From: DASUPK01 sp036520315
Lineage (GTDB): Bacteria > Actinomycetota > Thermoleophilia > Solirubrobacterales > 70-9
NCBI GenBank assembly: GCA_036520315.1
Contig: DATDJZ010000192.1
Location: forward strand, 1 to 22,179
DNA: 22,179 bases
Direction of reading: 5' to 3'
Within the stretch, counting starts at the first letter, position 1; every line of letters starts with the position of its first letter. The notes under the pieces were generated by a model. The model was given only the letters and a program-made list of their open reading frames with translations. It was not told where the DNA came from and searched no databases. A program made the translations under genes and the position numbers. Below are positions 22,177-22,179 of the stretch, in pieces.

Positions 22177-22179
22177 GGG

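Overview
The window is a high-GC, gene-dense chromosomal segment of a bacterium. The four-S1-domain RpsA, the actinobacterial-type PolA (Tyr in the O-helix), frequent GTG/TTG starts and plausible leaderless genes point to Actinomycetota. A sigma factor with a membrane segment and a Ser/Gly tail suggests the Thermoleophilia/Solirubrobacterales, but that placement is an inference from family resemblance, not a phylogeny. I see no rRNA, tRNA, CRISPR array, insertion sequence or prophage gene, and no non-coding gap longer than about 160 bp.

Layout. 1-2022 (-): 5' part of an MMPL/RND-type membrane transporter running off the window. 2183-4682 (+): three overlapping genes for a stand-alone receiver, a membrane NarL/DesK-type histidine kinase and a LuxR-type response regulator. 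4679-6673 (-): uvrB. 6749-8395 (+): cytoplasmic PhoD-like metallophosphoesterase. 8392-8967 (-): TetR regulator. 9050-13448 (-): a same-strand run read rpsA -> coaE -> membrane lytic transglycosylase -> secreted chymotrypsin-like protease -> possible 18-codon micro-ORF -> NmrA-like NAD(P)-binding protein. 13508-14644 (+): geranylgeranyl-reductase-like FAD oxidoreductase. 14641-15078 (-): YdcZ/DUF606-type small membrane protein. 15207-19403 (+): an ECF-like sigma factor, an Arg9 microprotein, an ABC exporter and a protein kinase. 19435-22083 (-): polA.

The most interesting locus is 15080-19403. The sigma factor appears tethered to the membrane: sigma2 and sigma4, then one weak TM segment, then a Ser/Gly-repeat tail of about 135 residues. 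A bipartite element, GTGATCTT-N13-AGTT, lies at identical internal spacing upstream of the sigma gene and again upstream of the downstream operon. It resembles an ECF promoter (compare the -35 GGAACTT), so I propose the sigma factor drives its own gene and the microprotein/exporter/kinase operon. A perfect 9-bp inverted repeat brackets the first copy's -35. Two tandem near-palindromes lie just downstream of the second copy. The exporter most likely starts at a CTG codon that overlaps the microprotein stop (CTGA) behind an ideal GGAGG.

Other structural points: three of the four convergent gene pairs share one CTAG tetranucleotide as both stop codons. The TetR gene has no in-frame ATG/GTG/TTG in front of its helix-turn-helix, so it needs a non-canonical start. 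Housekeeping genes (uvrB, rpsA, coaE, polA) alternate with envelope and signalling genes, giving no sign of a horizontally acquired island.
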